This document shows positions 13,968 to 14,665 of a DNA stretch of 14,665 bases, in pieces; the stretch's first letter is position 1; every line of letters starts with the position of its first letter. The DNA comes from Sulfopaludibacter sp035551455. GTDB taxonomy: Bacteria > Acidobacteriota > Terriglobia > Bryobacterales > Bryobacteraceae. Made by a program: the position numbers and the translations under genes. Under the pieces are notes generated by a model that saw only the letters and a list, made by a program, of their open reading frames with translations, was not told the origin of the DNA and made no database searches. The stretch covers positions 1 to 14,665 of the forward strand of contig DASZMZ010000146.1 in the NCBI GenBank assembly GCA_035551455.1, written 5' to 3'.

Positions 13968-14665
13968 TTACTTAAAGATGCTTTTCGGGATCATGCCGTG
14001 AACGCCCTTGGTGCCGTCCACGGCCTGCGTCACGTTGAAATCCACCGCGACGCTGCTGAGCGCGTAGGCATCTTCGCGCGACAGGTGCTTCTCGGTCACC
14101 AGGAAATCGATGGTCTCGCGCACCGCGAGAATCAGCGCCTGAGTGAGATCGGGATCCAGACCCATGGCGATCCAGTGCGTGGGAGTCTCGCCGCGCGGCC
14201 ACTTGAGATGCATGTCCTTGCGCACCACGAACTGAAACGTGCCCACCAGGGAAGTCTCCATCGCGGTGATATCCACCTCGCCGTTGCCCTGCCCCGCGTG
14301 TCCATCGCCCACTTCGAAGAGGGCGCCCTTCACGTGGACCGGAATGAACAGCTTCGTGCCCACCACCAGGTCCTTGTTATCGATATTGCCGGCGTGGTCT
14401 CCGGGAGGCGCGCTGTTCAAACGGCCTTTGGATTCGTCGGGAGCAACTCCCATGCTGCCGAAAAAGGGATGTAGCGGAATCTCGATGTTGTCGGAGAACT
14501 TCGCCACGTTGCGTTTGATGTCCAGCGGAATGATCTTAGTGCGGCCCTGCTGAAAATCCGTGGGCGGTAGAACGCCGCGATTGGGGCTGAAGCCATTTGA
14601 GGCATACGGAGTGGAGAGTTCGATCTTCTGGATGCGGACCTCGAGCACGTCGCCGGGTTCGGCAT
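13968..14665 (-). CDS. Acetamidase/formamidase family protein, N-terminus missing
   Basis: The C-terminal 232 or so residues of a minus-strand gene that enters from beyond the right edge. The frame is open to the last base and begins with AEPGDVLEVRIQKIE, a conserved inner segment of the family rather than a start. Family hallmarks follow: HPFFGSMGVAP, the metal-site motif GDGHAGQGNGEVDITAMETSL, and a C-terminal region with ETIDFLVTEKHLSREDAYALSSVAVDFNVTQAVDG. These enzymes hydrolyse formamide or short amides to ammonia and acid. The exact substrate cannot be told, and members are often over-annotated. The stop (TAA, 13968-13970) lies five bases from the convergent tricorn stop. Confidence 0.9.
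   Translation of the reverse strand, partial: AEPGDVLEVRIQKIELSTPYASNGFSPNRGVLPPTDFQQGRTKIIPLDIKRNVAKFSDNIEIPLHPFFGSMGVAPDESKGRLNSAPPGDHAGNIDNKDLVVGTKLFIPVHVKGALFEVGDGHAGQGNGEVDITAMETSLVGTFQFVVRKDMHLKWPRGETPTHWIAMGLDPDLTQALILAVRETIDFLVTEKHLSREDAYALSSVAVDFNVTQAVDGTKGVHGMIPKSIFK

Overview
The window is GC-rich, densely packed bacterial DNA, most likely chromosomal and from an Acidobacteriota soil bacterium (Solibacter/Bryobacter-like). The lineage call rests on a secreted von Willebrand A protein of the type named 'VWFA-related Acidobacterial domain', a periplasmic tricorn-protease homologue, a membrane-embedded spermidine-synthase-like protein, and frequent GTG/TTG start codons. It is an inference from gene content, not a phylogenetic test. 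I see no phage, transposase, CRISPR array, tRNA or rRNA.

Left part (1-4624): the first 65 bases look like the start of a gene on the minus strand. A control region with a large inverted repeat (73-117) separates it from a plus-strand run: a small lipoprotein (222-893), a large membrane protein with a spermidine-synthase-like domain between two membrane halves (928-3342), and a GT-C-like membrane protein (3344-4624) starting one base after the previous stop.

Middle part (4625-6326): a hairpin repeat lies between the GT-C-like gene and a convergent, minus-strand, secreted M15-type D-Ala-D-Ala carboxypeptidase whose C-terminal tail is built from a 15-bp tandem repeat. A lipoprotein with two BON domains follows on the plus strand. 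Two consecutive perfect hairpins separate it from the next, convergent operon.

Envelope part (6327-9456): lepB (signal peptidase I) and manC (mannose-1-phosphate guanylyltransferase) form a minus-strand pair with no base between them. Divergently, two four-helix EamA/ArnE-ArnF-like membrane proteins and a DinB-family protein overlap end to start. ManC makes GDP-mannose, ArnE/F-like pairs flip lipid-linked sugars, and GT-C proteins use lipid-linked sugars. The window may therefore hold parts of a mannose-based envelope glycosylation route, although no polyprenyl-phosphate mannose synthase is visible.

Right part (9463-14665): a minus-strand VWFA protein with a poly-Gln and Gly-Tyr-Pro-Gln-rich insert, a divergent secreted tricorn-like protease, and, convergent with it, the C-terminal part of an acetamidase/formamidase cut by the window edge. 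Every gap between genes is under 160 bases. I found no clearly new system. The most unusual items are the low-complexity insert in the VWFA protein, the repeat-derived tail of the carboxypeptidase, the altered active-site neighbours of the tricorn homologue, and the large dyad near the left edge.
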